Notes under the pieces: model-generated
Database searches by the model: none
What the model saw: the letters and a program-made list of their open reading frames with translations, nothing else
Told to the model about the DNA's origin: nothing
Part shown: in pieces, positions 8,236-16,747 of the stretch
Layout: every line of letters starts with the position of its first letter
Numbering within the stretch: position 1 is the stretch's first letter
Origin: Ramlibacter tataouinensis
GTDB lineage: Bacteria > Pseudomonadota > Gammaproteobacteria > Burkholderiales > Burkholderiaceae_C
Assembly: GCF_001580455.1 (NCBI RefSeq)
Contig: NZ_CP010951.1
Location: forward strand, 3,435,001 to 3,499,000
Direction of reading: 5' to 3'
Length of the DNA stretch: 64,000 nucleotides
Made by a program: the position numbers and the translations under genes

Positions 8236-10437
8236 CTAGGCGTTCGGCGACTCTTTTCCCGCCGAGCGCAGCGGCAGCGACCGGATGCGGCGCCCCGTGC
8301 TCGCGGCAATGGCGTTCGCCAGGGCGGGAGCCACCGGCGGCAGCCCCACCTCGCCGAGTCCGCCGAGCGGCCCGTCGCTTTCGACGAAGGAGACGTCGAT
8401 CGCCGGCACCTGGTTCATGCGCAGGATCGGGTAGTCGGGAAAGCTGCGCTGCACGACCGCGCCGTCCTTGATGGTGATGGCTTCACCGAGCGCGGCGCTC
8501 AGGCCCATGATGATGCCGCCCTGGACCTGCTGCGCCGCCGTGTCGGGATGGACCACGAACCCGCAGTCGACGACCGCGGTCACCTTGTGCACCTGGGGCA
8601 AGCCGCTCGCGTCCACGGAGGCCTCGATGACTTCGGCCACCACGCTGCCGAAGCTTTCCACCAGCGCTATTCCGCGGGCGTGGCCGGTCGGCAGCGGCGT
8701 GCCCCAACCGGCACGCTGCGCCACCTCGTCCAGCACGCGGCGATGCCGCGATCCGGGCGGCAGGTGCATGCGGCGGAACTCCAGCGGATCCTTCTTCGCG
8801 GCCGCGGCGAGTTCGTCGACGAAGGACTCGGTGAAGAAGCCGTGCTGGCTGTGCGCGACGCTGCGCCATGCGCCATAGCGCACGTGCGTCGGTGCGGCGA
8901 CCGCCTCGATGCGCTGGTTCGCGATCGCATAGGGCAGGGGGAAGCCCTCGTTGATCAGCTCGGGCGTGTCGATGAAGCGTTGCCGCCAGGCCTGCACCTG
9001 GCCCTTGTCGTCGACCGTCGCTTCGATGCGCGTGGTAACGGCCGGCCGGTAGGCGCCTTGCGCGAAGTCTTCCTCCCGGCTCCAGATCAGTTTCACCGGC
9101 GCGGGCGCCACCGCCTTGGCGATCTCGACGACCTGCGCCAGGTGATCCTTCTTTGGCGCCGAGCGGCGGCCGAAGCCTCCACCGACCGCCATCGGCGTGA
9201 AGGCCACATCCGCCAGTGCCAGCCCGCTGACATCCGCGAGGTTATTGCGCGCACCGAGCGCATCCTGTTCGCTGCCCCAAACCTTCAGCTTGCCGGCCTC
9301 CCACAGGGCGGTCACGTTGATCGGCTCCATGGTGGCGTGATGCAGGAAGGGGACGGAGTAGGCGGCCGCGACCTGGCTGCCCTTCGCCCCGGCGGCGTCG
9401 CCAGCGGAGTGGACCTTCTTGCCCTCGGCGCTCTGAAGCGCCGTGTCGAAGCGCGCCGAGATCGTCTCGCTCGTCACTTGCGCATTCGAACCCGATGAGA
9501 ACTGGGGCTTCAGTGCGGCCAGGCCGGTGCGCGCCGCCCAGTAACCGTCGGCCACGACGGCCACGGCATTGGGAAGCTTGACCACCTTGCGCACGCCGGG
9601 CACCGCCAGTGCGGGCCCTTCGTCCACCTGCACCAGGCGCTCGCCATGCACCGGGGAGGCCATCACCGTCGCGGTCAGCATGCCGGGCAGGCTCACGTCG
9701 ATGCCGTACTTCGTGCGGCCCGTGACCTTGTCCGGAATGTCCAGGCGCGGCGGCGCCGTGCCGATCAGGCGGAACTCGCTTCGCTTCTTCAGCGTGACAT
9801 GCGCCGGCGCGTCCAGGGCGGCCGCGCGCTGCACGAGCTCACCGTAGCGGATCGTCCGCCCGCTGGCGGCGTGCTGCACCGTGCCCTCGCGGGTGACCAG
9901 TTCCGACCGCGGCACGCCCCATTGCGTCGCGGCCGCCGTCAGCAGCATGTCGCGTGCCGCGGCGCCGGCGGTGCGCAGGCCCATCTGCCCGGTGAAGCGC
10001 ACGGAGGCGGAACCCCCTGTCACCTGCATGTTCACCAGCCGTCCGATCTCGCCGAAAGCGAGCGTCGTGCCCGAGCGTGCGAACTCCGGCGCCTGGCGCC
10101 CCTTGAGCAGGAAGCCCTCGATGAAGTGGCGGTTGGCGAACGCGGGATCGGCCGGCGCCTGTTCGGCGCGCACCTGGCTCCAGGCGGCATCGAGCTCCTC
10201 GGCCGCCATCATGGCGAGCGCCGTGTGGGAACCCTGCCCGATGTCCGAGTGCGGGATGTACACGGTGACGACGTTGTCGGGCGCAATGACGATCCAGCCC
10301 GCGAACAGGGCGGGCTTTGCGAGCTCCTTGGCGCGGCGTTCGTAGTAGCCATCGCGCGCGACGAGGCCGAGCACACCGACGCCGAGCGCGCCGCCGACCA
10401 CGGTGCCCGTGCCGATCAGCCAGGTGCGCCGCTTCAT
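8236..10437 (-). CDS. molybdopterin-binding hydroxylase large subunit (IorB-like)
   Basis: This 733-residue protein belongs to the xanthine dehydrogenase/aldehyde oxidase family, closest in layout to isoquinoline 1-oxidoreductase beta and other aldehyde or N-heterocycle oxidases. The N-terminus MKRRTWLIGTGTVVGGALGV looks like a twin-arginine-type anchor. IVIAPDNVVTVYIPHSDIGQ, MAVGGGFGRRSAPKKD and GGLGEVGLPPVAPALANAIA are pterin and active-site segments; the Glu in GEVGLPP corresponds to the catalytic Glu of the family. Its ATG overlaps the stop of the small subunit gene by the usual 4 bases (ATGA), so the pair is cotranscribed. The substrate is not predictable; no cytochrome gene follows in the window. 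Confidence 0.85.
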   Translation of the reverse strand: MKRRTWLIGTGTVVGGALGVGVLGLVARDGYYERRAKELAKPALFAGWIVIAPDNVVTVYIPHSDIGQGSHTALAMMAAEELDAAWSQVRAEQAPADPAFANRHFIEGFLLKGRQAPEFARSGTTLAFGEIGRLVNMQVTGGSASVRFTGQMGLRTAGAAARDMLLTAAATQWGVPRSELVTREGTVQHAASGRTIRYGELVQRAAALDAPAHVTLKKRSEFRLIGTAPPRLDIPDKVTGRTKYGIDVSLPGMLTATVMASPVHGERLVQVDEGPALAVPGVRKVVKLPNAVAVVADGYWAARTGLAALKPQFSSGSNAQVTSETISARFDTALQSAEGKKVHSAGDAAGAKGSQVAAAYSVPFLHHATMEPINVTALWEAGKLKVWGSEQDALGARNNLADVSGLALADVAFTPMAVGGGFGRRSAPKKDHLAQVVEIAKAVAPAPVKLIWSREEDFAQGAYRPAVTTRIEATVDDKGQVQAWRQRFIDTPELINEGFPLPYAIANQRIEAVAAPTHVRYGAWRSVAHSQHGFFTESFVDELAAAAKKDPLEFRRMHLPPGSRHRRVLDEVAQRAGWGTPLPTGHARGIALVESFGSVVAEVIEASVDASGLPQVHKVTAVVDCGFVVHPDTAAQQVQGGIIMGLSAALGEAITIKDGAVVQRSFPDYPILRMNQVPAIDVSFVESDGPLGGLGEVGLPPVAPALANAIAASTGRRIRSLPLRSAGKESPNA

Positions 10438-10907
10438 GATTGCCCCCTCGCCGGTGCGCCGGCGGCCGCGCGCGCCGCGTCGTGGATCGCCTGCCGCACG
10501 CGCGGGTAGGTGCCGCAGCGGCAGATGTTGGTCATGGCCGCATCGATATCGGCGTCGGTCGGCGCGGGCTTTTGCGCGAGCAGCGCGCTGGCCGCCATGA
10601 TCATCCCGGACTGGCAGTAGCCGCATTGCGGCACCTGCACGGCGATCCAGGCCTTCTGCACCGGATGAGCTCCTCCGAGTCCTTCGATCGTCGTCACGTT
10701 CGCACCGGCGCAGGCCGACAGGGGATACACGCAGGAACGCACGGCAGCGCCGTTCACGTGCACGGTGCAGGCGCCGCAGGCGGCGATGCCGCAGCCGAAC
10801 TTCGTGCCGGTGAGGCCCGCGTGCTCGCGGATCGCCCACAGGAGCGGCATCTCGGGAGCCGCATCGAAGGTCGCCGGCTTGCCGTTGAGGTTCAGGGTGA
10901 CTGCCAT
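10434..10907 (-). CDS. (2Fe-2S) small subunit of molybdenum hydroxylase (IorA-like)
   Basis: This 157-residue protein carries two [2Fe-2S] clusters that pass electrons from the molybdenum subunit. Plant-type ferredoxin cysteines appear in KFGCGIAACGACTVHVNG and the later AVRSCV, and the second cluster in QCGYCQSGM and ICRCGTYPRV. It has no signal peptide, so if the complex is exported it would ride on the Tat-like signal of the large subunit. The start at 10907 follows GGAGCG. It is divergent from an AraC-family regulator. Confidence 0.9.
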   Translation of the reverse strand: MAVTLNLNGKPATFDAAPEMPLLWAIREHAGLTGTKFGCGIAACGACTVHVNGAAVRSCVYPLSACAGANVTTIEGLGGAHPVQKAWIAVQVPQCGYCQSGMIMAASALLAQKPAPTDADIDAAMTNICRCGTYPRVRQAIHDAARAAAGAPARGQS

Positions 10908-11025
10908 CGTCGCTCCTTCCAGTCGCGTCGCAGGAGTTTCGACCCGGCAGGGGCGCCGGAAGTTGCAGCGCCTGCCAAACGACATGCGCCGGGCGCCATG
11001 GCGCGCCGGGGACTATCATGCGCGC

Positions 11026-12018
11026 GTGCCCCAGCCGCTCGTCACGCCGCTGCCCAGGAATATGCTCGACGCCATCGCCGATGCGGGTGTCGACCTGGCC
11101 GACGCCGCACGCGAAGCTGGCGTCGATCCCGCCGCGCTGGAAGCCGGCATGACCTTCGCGGAAGTCGAGCGCTTCATCGCGGTCGCCTGGCGGCGGCTCG
11201 ATGACCCGGCGTTCGGCCTGCGCGCCGGCTGCGTGCTGCGTCCGGAGCGCTACGGCATTTCGGGCCTCACGGCGATGGCCAGCCCGACCTTCGGCTCGGC
11301 GCTCCAGCGCAAGGCGCGCTACAACCGGCTGGTGTGGGGCGACAGCTACCGCATCCGGCAGGACGCGCTTGAGTTCACCGTGGTCACCGAATCGCCCGAC
11401 GAATCCAAGCCGTGGAGCTACTCGCGGGTCGACCTGGAGTTCGCGTCGCTGGTGACCTTCGGCCGGCGCTTCGCTTTGGCCGGGATGGCGCCGCTGAAGG
11501 TGGGCTTCCGGCGCCCCGAGCCCGCGTTCCGGCCGCTGTACGAGGACATCTTCCGCTGCCCCGTCGCCTTCGCCCAGCCGGCGAACAGCCTGAGTTTCTC
11601 GCAGGCCGACGCGCAGCGTCCGCTCGTCTCCGCCGATGCGCGGGCCGCGGAATGGCTCGAGTTCGGCGCCCGGGCGGCCCTGGAGCGCATGGATGACAGC
11701 GGCGTCACGGCACGCGTGCGTGCCCAGCTGCAACGCATGCTGCAGGGCGACGAGCCGACGCTGGCCGCGGTGGCGTCCGAGCTGTGCATGAGCGAACGCA
11801 CGCTGCAGAGGCGGCTGTCCGCGGAAGGGCAGACCTTCCGCCGCGCGCTGGACGAAACGCGCCGGGACGTGGCTCAGCGCTCATTGGCCGCCGGCAAGCG
11901 CAACGTGCCTGAACTCGCCTACCTGCTGGGCTTCGAGGACTCGAATTCGTTCTACCGCTCATTCCGTCGCTGGACCGGCACCACGCCCGAGTCCTACCGC
12001 AAGGCAGTGGTCGAGTGA
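11026..12018 (+). CDS. AraC-family regulator with PF12625-type N-terminal domain
   Basis: This is about 330 residues from the GTG at 11026; an in-frame ATG at 10984 would place the start further into the divergent leader, so the start is uncertain. The N-terminal two thirds (LDAIADAGVDLADAAREAGV, FGLRAGCVLRPERYGISGL) is the arabinose-binding-like domain seen in OruR/ArgR-type activators. The C-terminus has two helix-turn-helix motifs (AAVASELCMSERTLQRRLSA and ELAYLLGFEDSNSFYRSFRR). Its position divergent from the iorAB-like genes suggests it controls them. Confidence 0.83.
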   Translation: MPQPLVTPLPRNMLDAIADAGVDLADAAREAGVDPAALEAGMTFAEVERFIAVAWRRLDDPAFGLRAGCVLRPERYGISGLTAMASPTFGSALQRKARYNRLVWGDSYRIRQDALEFTVVTESPDESKPWSYSRVDLEFASLVTFGRRFALAGMAPLKVGFRRPEPAFRPLYEDIFRCPVAFAQPANSLSFSQADAQRPLVSADARAAEWLEFGARAALERMDDSGVTARVRAQLQRMLQGDEPTLAAVASELCMSERTLQRRLSAEGQTFRRALDETRRDVAQRSLAAGKRNVPELAYLLGFEDSNSFYRSFRRWTGTTPESYRKAVVE

Positions 12019-12467
12019 GCCCGGAGCGTCCGCAGTTGGCACCGGTTTGGGGCCTGCCCCGCGAGCGCCTGGCCGCCTGGATGCTGATGGCTGTGCTGAC
12101 GGTGCTGGCCGGGTGCGCCACCGCCCCCGATCGCGCCCGGCCCGCGCCGGACGCGGCGGCGCAGCCGAAACCGGGCGCCGAGCTCGGCCGCGGCAAGGCC
12201 TCCTGGTACGGCCCCGGCTTCCATGGCAAGCGCACCGCGAACGGTGAGCGCTTCGACATGAACGAGCTGACGGCGGCCCATCGGACACTGCCGTTCGGCA
12301 CCCGCGTGCGCGTTCGCAATGTCCGCAATGGCCGGGAAGTGGTCGTGCGCATCAACGACCGCGGCCCGCAAGTCAGTGATCGCATCATCGACCTGAGCAA
12401 GGGAGCGGCCGCGGCGATCGACATGTTGCAAGCCGGCGAGGCGCCCGTCGTCCTCACGGCGCTTTGA
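12015..12467 (+). CDS. rlpA: RlpA-like septal lipoprotein (double-psi beta-barrel)
   Basis: This 150-residue lipoprotein begins with a GTG at 12015 overlapping the stop of the AraC gene. The lipobox LAGC puts the lipidated Cys at about residue 34, after a hydrophobic helix. The rest is a DPBB domain: GKASWYGPGFHGKRTANGER, LPFGTRVRVRNVRNGREVVV and INDRGPQVSDRIIDLS. RlpA proteins are denuded-glycan lytic transglycosylases or septal-ring proteins. It lacks the C-terminal SPOR domain of long RlpA proteins. It converges with a thiolase gene. Confidence 0.87.
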   Translation: MSPERPQLAPVWGLPRERLAAWMLMAVLTVLAGCATAPDRARPAPDAAAQPKPGAELGRGKASWYGPGFHGKRTANGERFDMNELTAAHRTLPFGTRVRVRNVRNGREVVVRINDRGPQVSDRIIDLSKGAAAAIDMLQAGEAPVVLTAL

Positions 12468-12521
12468 CGCAAGGCAGACCCGGCTGCCGCGAACAGCATC
12501 GCGCGCGGCGGCCGCAGGCGA

Positions 12522-13706
12522 TCAGGCGATCTCGAACAGCGCCGCGGCGCCCATGCCGCCGCCCACGCACATCGACACCACCACGCGCCGCGCGCCGCGC
12601 CGCTTGCCTTCGATCAGCGCGTGGCCCGTGAGGCGCGCCCCGGTCATGCCATAGGGGTGGCCGATGGCGATGCTGCCGCCGTTGACGTTGTACTTCGCCG
12701 GGTCGATGCCCAGCTGGTCGCGGCAGTACAGCACCTGGCAGGCGAAGGCCTCGTTCAGCTCCCACAGGTCGATGTCCTCGACCTTCAGGCCGTGCTGCTT
12801 GAGCAGTTTGGGAATCGCGTAGATCGGGCCGATGCCCATCTCTTCCGGCGCATTGCCGGCCACCGCCATGCCGCGGTAGATGCCCAGCGGCGCCAGGCCG
12901 AGACGCTCGGCGAGCCTGGCGTTCATCACCACGCAGGCGCTGGCGCCATCGGAGAGCTGGCTGGCGTTGCCGGCGGTGACCACGCCGCCTTCGACCACCG
13001 GCTTGAGCCCTTGCAGGCTCGCCAGTGTGGTCTCGGGACGGTTGCCCTCGTCCTTGGCCAGCGTGATTTGCTTGCGGCTGGTCTCGCCGGTGACCTTGTC
13101 GGTCACCAGCATCTGGGTCGCGAGGGGCACGATCTCGGCGTCGAGCCGGCCTTCGGCCTGGGCCCTGGCGGTGCGCTGCTGCGACTCGAGTGCGTATTGG
13201 TCCTGCGCCTCGCGCGAGATGCCGTACTTGCGCGAGACGAACTCGGCGGTCTGCAGCATCGGCATGTGGGCATGGGGCGCGCGGGCGAGCACGTTCGCGT
13301 CCTGCTCGGCCGCCGTCCACTCGAAGTAGCGGTTCTGCACGGCGGAGATGTTGTCCTGCCCGCCGGCCAGCACCACTTCCATGCCGTCGACCATGACCTG
13401 TTTGGCGGCCGTGGCGATCGCCATCAGGCCCGAGGCGCACTGGCGGTCGATGGTCTGCGCGGCCACCGTTGCCGGGAGGCCGGCGGCCAGCACGGCCTGG
13501 CGCGCGATGTTGGAGCCGGCGGTGCCGGCGGTCAGCACCGAGCCCATCACGGCGTCTTCGATGCGGCCGGCTTCGATGCCGGCGCGCTGCACTGCGTGGC
13601 TGATGGCGTGGCCCAGCAGCGTGGGCGATTTGGTGTCGTTGAAGGCGCCCCGGAAGGCCTTGCCGATGGGCGTGCGGGCGGTGGAGACGATGACGGCGTC
13701 GATCAT
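12522..13706 (-). CDS. acetyl-CoA acyltransferase (FadA-type thiolase)
   Basis: This 394-residue thiolase catalyses the last step of beta-oxidation, cleaving a 3-oxoacyl-CoA with CoA. It has the nucleophilic Cys90 in IDRQCASGLM, the segment NVNGGSIAIGHPYGMTGAR with the active His, and the second Cys in SMCVGGGMGAAALFE. The length is normal. The start at 13706 has CAAGGAAAC upstream. It follows the MFE2-type SDR and acyl-CoA dehydrogenase on the same strand, separated from the SDR by an inverted-repeat element, so it may have its own promoter. It is likely part of module 1. Confidence 0.92.
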   Translation of the reverse strand: MIDAVIVSTARTPIGKAFRGAFNDTKSPTLLGHAISHAVQRAGIEAGRIEDAVMGSVLTAGTAGSNIARQAVLAAGLPATVAAQTIDRQCASGLMAIATAAKQVMVDGMEVVLAGGQDNISAVQNRYFEWTAAEQDANVLARAPHAHMPMLQTAEFVSRKYGISREAQDQYALESQQRTARAQAEGRLDAEIVPLATQMLVTDKVTGETSRKQITLAKDEGNRPETTLASLQGLKPVVEGGVVTAGNASQLSDGASACVVMNARLAERLGLAPLGIYRGMAVAGNAPEEMGIGPIYAIPKLLKQHGLKVEDIDLWELNEAFACQVLYCRDQLGIDPAKYNVNGGSIAIGHPYGMTGARLTGHALIEGKRRGARRVVVSMCVGGGMGAAALFEIA

Positions 13707-13740
13707 TTTGTTTCCTTGAAAGTGTTTCGGAGCGCCGGCT

Positions 13741-13828
13741 GCTCCCTCCCCCTCCGGGGGAGGGTTGGGGTGGGGGCGTTCGGTGCCGGCGTGCCCCCAT
13801 CCCAGCCTTCCCCCGGAGGGGGAAGGAG
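13741..13828. repeat. G+C-rich inverted-repeat element, copy 1
   Basis: A left arm (CTCCCTCCCCCTCCGGGGG then TTGGGGTGGGGGCG) and a near-complementary right arm (GCCCCCATCCCAGCC then TTCCCCCGGAGGGGGAAGG) can fold into one long hairpin, each arm also being internally palindromic. Closely similar elements occur at 50407-50552 and 52227-52314, always between genes. This looks like a dispersed palindromic intergenic element. Confidence 0.7.
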
Positions 13829-13852
13829 ACAGACGGGCTCATATCGGGTTCG

Positions 13853-14752
13853 TTAGAAGCTGGCCTTCTTCAACTCCAGGTCGCCCTGGGCGGCGCCGCT
13901 TCGGGGAACGATCTCGCCGGCGCGCTCGGCCACGTCGGGCAGTCGTGCAGCCAGTTCGTGCACCACCTGCGCCCCGGCGCCGAGGTGGATGCCCCGGGTC
14001 AGCGTGATGTGGGCCGCCTCGAAGCTGCCGGCGCCGGCGCACAGCACCATGCGGGTGGGCGCGTCGTCGGCGACCAGTGCGCCGATGGCCGGGCTCACGG
14101 CCGCGGGCTGCAGGGCCGCCAGCTTGTCCTCGGGCATCAGCCCGTCGAGCATCCGGGTGCCGGCGGTGGGCGCCAGGCAGTTGACGCGGATGTTGTGCTT
14201 CTCGCCCTCGAGCGAGAGCGTCTGCATCAGGCCCACCAGCGCCATCTTGGCGGCGCCGTAGTTGGCCTGGCCGAAGTTTCCGTACAGCCCGGAGGAGGAG
14301 GTCGTCATCACGATGCGGCCGAAGCCCTGCTGGCGCATCGTCTCCCACACGGCCTTGGTGCAATGGACGGCGCCCATCAGGTGGACTTCGACGACCGTGC
14401 GGAAGTCTTCCATCTCCATCTTGGTGAAGCTCTTGTCGCGCAGGATGCCGGCGTTGTTGACCAGGATGTCCACGCGGCCCCAGCGCGCCACGGTGTCGGC
14501 CACCATCTGCTTGACCGCTTCGAAGTCGGTCACCGAGGCGCCGTTGGCCATGGCCTCGCCGCCCCGGGCGACGATCTCGTCGACCACCTTCTGCGCCGCC
14601 GACGCGGAGCCGCCGCGGCCATTGACGTCGCTGCCGAGGTCATTGACGACCACCTTGGCGCCCAGGCGCGCCAGCAGCAGCGCGTGCTCGCGCCCGAGGC
14701 CGGCGCCCGCGCCGGTGACGATGGCGACCTTGCCGCTCAGATCGATGTTCAT
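13853..14752 (-). CDS. MFE2-type 3-hydroxyacyl-CoA dehydrogenase (SDR)
   Basis: This 299-residue short-chain dehydrogenase has TGAGAGLGREHALLLARLGA at the NAD site, NNAGILRDKSF after the fourth strand, and the catalytic YGAAK. The GGSASAAQKVVDEI insert and ILRDKSF signature mark the peroxisomal multifunctional enzyme type 2 / 17beta-HSD4 branch, which oxidises (3R)-hydroxyacyl-CoA, including steroid side chains and 2-methyl-branched chains. It lies 45 bp after the acyl-CoA dehydrogenase on the same strand. A close paralogue is at 62779-63690. Confidence 0.88.
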   Translation of the reverse strand: MNIDLSGKVAIVTGAGAGLGREHALLLARLGAKVVVNDLGSDVNGRGGSASAAQKVVDEIVARGGEAMANGASVTDFEAVKQMVADTVARWGRVDILVNNAGILRDKSFTKMEMEDFRTVVEVHLMGAVHCTKAVWETMRQQGFGRIVMTTSSSGLYGNFGQANYGAAKMALVGLMQTLSLEGEKHNIRVNCLAPTAGTRMLDGLMPEDKLAALQPAAVSPAIGALVADDAPTRMVLCAGAGSFEAAHITLTRGIHLGAGAQVVHELAARLPDVAERAGEIVPRSGAAQGDLELKKASF

Positions 14753-14797
14753 TCGTGTGTCCTTGTCCTTGTCAATTGGAAGAAGCCGCGAGGCTGA

Positions 14798-16621
14798 TCA
14801 CAGCCAATTTTCGCGAATGTCCAGGGGCGTGCGCTCCACCGGGTCGAGCACGGCCAGCCATGCGGCCACCTTGGGCAGTTCCCAGCCGAAGAAGTAGTCG
14901 CAGGCCGCGAGTTTGCCGCGATGGAAGTCGCTGGCCTGCGGACCCTGCAGCAAGTCGGTCACTGTCAGCGCCTGATCCAGCCACAGCCAGCCGACGACGA
15001 CGTGGCCGAAGGCTTCGAGGTAGGGGCCGGCGTTGGCCAGTTGCTGTTCGGCGTCCGGCAGTGCATGCAACTTGCTGGTGACGGTCTGCAGCCGGTCCCA
15101 TTCCTTGGCGAGCGTGCGCGCATGACGCTGCAGCGACGCGATGCGGTTCGCGCTGTCGATCGTGACGGCGATGCGCGCGGACAGCAGCTTCAGCGCGCCG
15201 CCGCCCTTCATGCGCGTCTTGCGCCCCAACAGGTCGATGGCCTGGATGCCGAAGGTGCCTTCGTGGATCGGGTTGAGGCGGTTGTCGCGGTAGAACTGTT
15301 CAACGTTGTACTCGCGGGTGTAGCCATAGCCCCCATGGACCTGGATGGCCAGCTCGTTGGCCACCAGTCCCCATTGCGCGGTCCAGCTCTTGGTGATGGG
15401 GGTTAGCAGTTCCAGCAGCAGGTGCGCTTCGTCACGTGCTGCGGCGTCTTCCAGCGAGTGCACGTCGTCGTTCAGCCGCGCGCTGTACAGGCATATCGCC
15501 AGTGCGCCCGAGGCGTACGCCTTTTGCGCCAGCAGCATGCGGCGCACATCGGCGTGCTGGATGATGGGCACCGGCGCGGAGACGGGATCGCGCTGGCTGC
15601 GCAGTCGCCCTTGGGTGCGGGTCTTCGCATAGTCCAGCGCGTGCAGGTAACCGGTGTAGGCCAGGGCCGCGGCGGTCAGGCCCACCGAGATGCGCGCCTC
15701 GTTCATCATGTGGAACATGTAGGCGAGACCCTGGCCCGGCTCGCCGACGATTTCGCCGAGCGCGCCGACCTCGCCCTCGGGCCTGAACTTGCCTTCGCCG
15801 AAGTTGAGCAGGCAGTTGACCAGCCCGCGCTGGCCCATCTTGTGGTTGACCCCGGCCGGCACGACGTCGTTGCGCTCGCCCAGGCTGCCATCCTCGTTCA
15901 CCAGCCGGCGCGGCACGGTGAACAGCGAGATGCCTTGCACGCCTGGCGGCAGTTGCCCGTTCGCATCGGGGATCTTGGCCAGCACCAGGTGCACGATGTT
16001 TTCGGACACCTCGTGCTCGCCGCCCGAGATCCACATCTTGTTGCCGAACAGGCGGTAGCGGCCGTCGGCGCCCGGCACGGCCTTGGTGCGGATGTCGGCG
16101 AGGCTGGAGCCTGCCTGCGGCTCGGACAGGCACATGGTGCCGAAGAAGCGGCCTTGCGCCATCGCCGGCACGTACTTGGCCGCCTGCTTCGGACTGGCGT
16201 GCGCCATCAGGAGGTTGGCGTTGCCGATGGTGAGGTAGGCATAGCCGGCACTCGCCACGTTGGCGCCCATGATGTAGGCCATGCCCGCGCGCTCCACCAC
16301 CGAAGGCAGGCTCAGGCCGCCCCATTCCGGCGGGAAGGCCGCGGACATCAGCCCGGCTTCGGAAAACGCGCGCATGGCCACGCCCACGTCCTCGACGACC
16401 GTGACCCGCTCGCCGTCGAAGGAGGGCTCCTGGCTGTCGTTCTTCTTGTTGTGCGTGGCGAACAGCTCGGCGGCAAGCTTGGCGTAGATGTCCAGGACCG
16501 ATGCATAGTCGAATCGGTCCTGTCCGGCAAAGCGGGCGCGCCGGGTCAGGTCATCGACCTTGAGCCAGTCGAAGAGAAGGAAGTCGAGGTCGCTGCGGGG
16601 AAGGATCAGGTCTTGGGTCAT
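14798..16621 (-). CDS. long acyl-CoA dehydrogenase (about 600 residues, FadE5-like)
   Basis: This 607-residue flavoprotein has a standard acyl-CoA dehydrogenase core plus a C-terminal extension of about 120 residues, as in the FadE5/PF12806 group that acts on medium to long acyl-CoAs. Visible motifs are MCLSEPQAGSSLADIRTKAV (FAD/substrate), the active-site Glu in NPIHEGTFGIQAIDLLGRK, and the C-terminal helical extension. I placed the start at 16621 (MTQDLIL); the longer upstream frame is antisense to the iron alcohol dehydrogenase. It is divergent from that gene across a 126-bp control region. Confidence 0.9.
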   Translation of the reverse strand: MTQDLILPRSDLDFLLFDWLKVDDLTRRARFAGQDRFDYASVLDIYAKLAAELFATHNKKNDSQEPSFDGERVTVVEDVGVAMRAFSEAGLMSAAFPPEWGGLSLPSVVERAGMAYIMGANVASAGYAYLTIGNANLLMAHASPKQAAKYVPAMAQGRFFGTMCLSEPQAGSSLADIRTKAVPGADGRYRLFGNKMWISGGEHEVSENIVHLVLAKIPDANGQLPPGVQGISLFTVPRRLVNEDGSLGERNDVVPAGVNHKMGQRGLVNCLLNFGEGKFRPEGEVGALGEIVGEPGQGLAYMFHMMNEARISVGLTAAALAYTGYLHALDYAKTRTQGRLRSQRDPVSAPVPIIQHADVRRMLLAQKAYASGALAICLYSARLNDDVHSLEDAAARDEAHLLLELLTPITKSWTAQWGLVANELAIQVHGGYGYTREYNVEQFYRDNRLNPIHEGTFGIQAIDLLGRKTRMKGGGALKLLSARIAVTIDSANRIASLQRHARTLAKEWDRLQTVTSKLHALPDAEQQLANAGPYLEAFGHVVVGWLWLDQALTVTDLLQGPQASDFHRGKLAACDYFFGWELPKVAAWLAVLDPVERTPLDIRENWL

Positions 16622-16692
16622 GCGGCGGGTCGCGACTGCAGTCGCTGCGGCTTGAGGCAACCCGCAAGCAGACCACAAGTCTGCGGTCCTCG

Positions 16693-16739
16693 CCCCACCC
16701 CAAAATGGAGGGGCAGCGCGAAAGCAAGCTCCGTAAGCT
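16693..16739 (+). promoter_or_regulatory. shared dyad plus -10-like element, copy A
   Basis: The dyad CCCCACC-N7-GGAGGGG at 16693-16713 is followed after exactly 20 bases by TAAGCT at 16734-16739. The start codon of the iron alcohol dehydrogenase is at 16748, so a transcript starting about 7 bases after the hexamer would have almost no leader. The same module occurs at 19397, 52197 (minus strand), 52319, 53586 and 61349. The surrounding region also holds a 14-bp palindrome (16632-16645) and the dyad GCAGAC-N5-GTCTGC (16668-16684) nearer the divergent gene. Confidence 0.6.
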
Positions 16740-16747
16740 GCCTGCCC

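Noticed and set aside
10908..11733. N-terminal extension of the molybdenum hydroxylase frame
   Set aside because: The frame runs on upstream but is antisense to the AraC gene and the iron-sulfur gene; the ATG at 10437 gives the normal family N-terminus.
16622..16692. Use of dyad copy A as a divergent activator site for the acyl-CoA dehydrogenase on the minus strand
   Set aside because: On the minus strand no -10-like hexamer lies 20 bases from the dyad. The palindromes at 16632 and 16668 may serve that gene instead, but nothing decides it.
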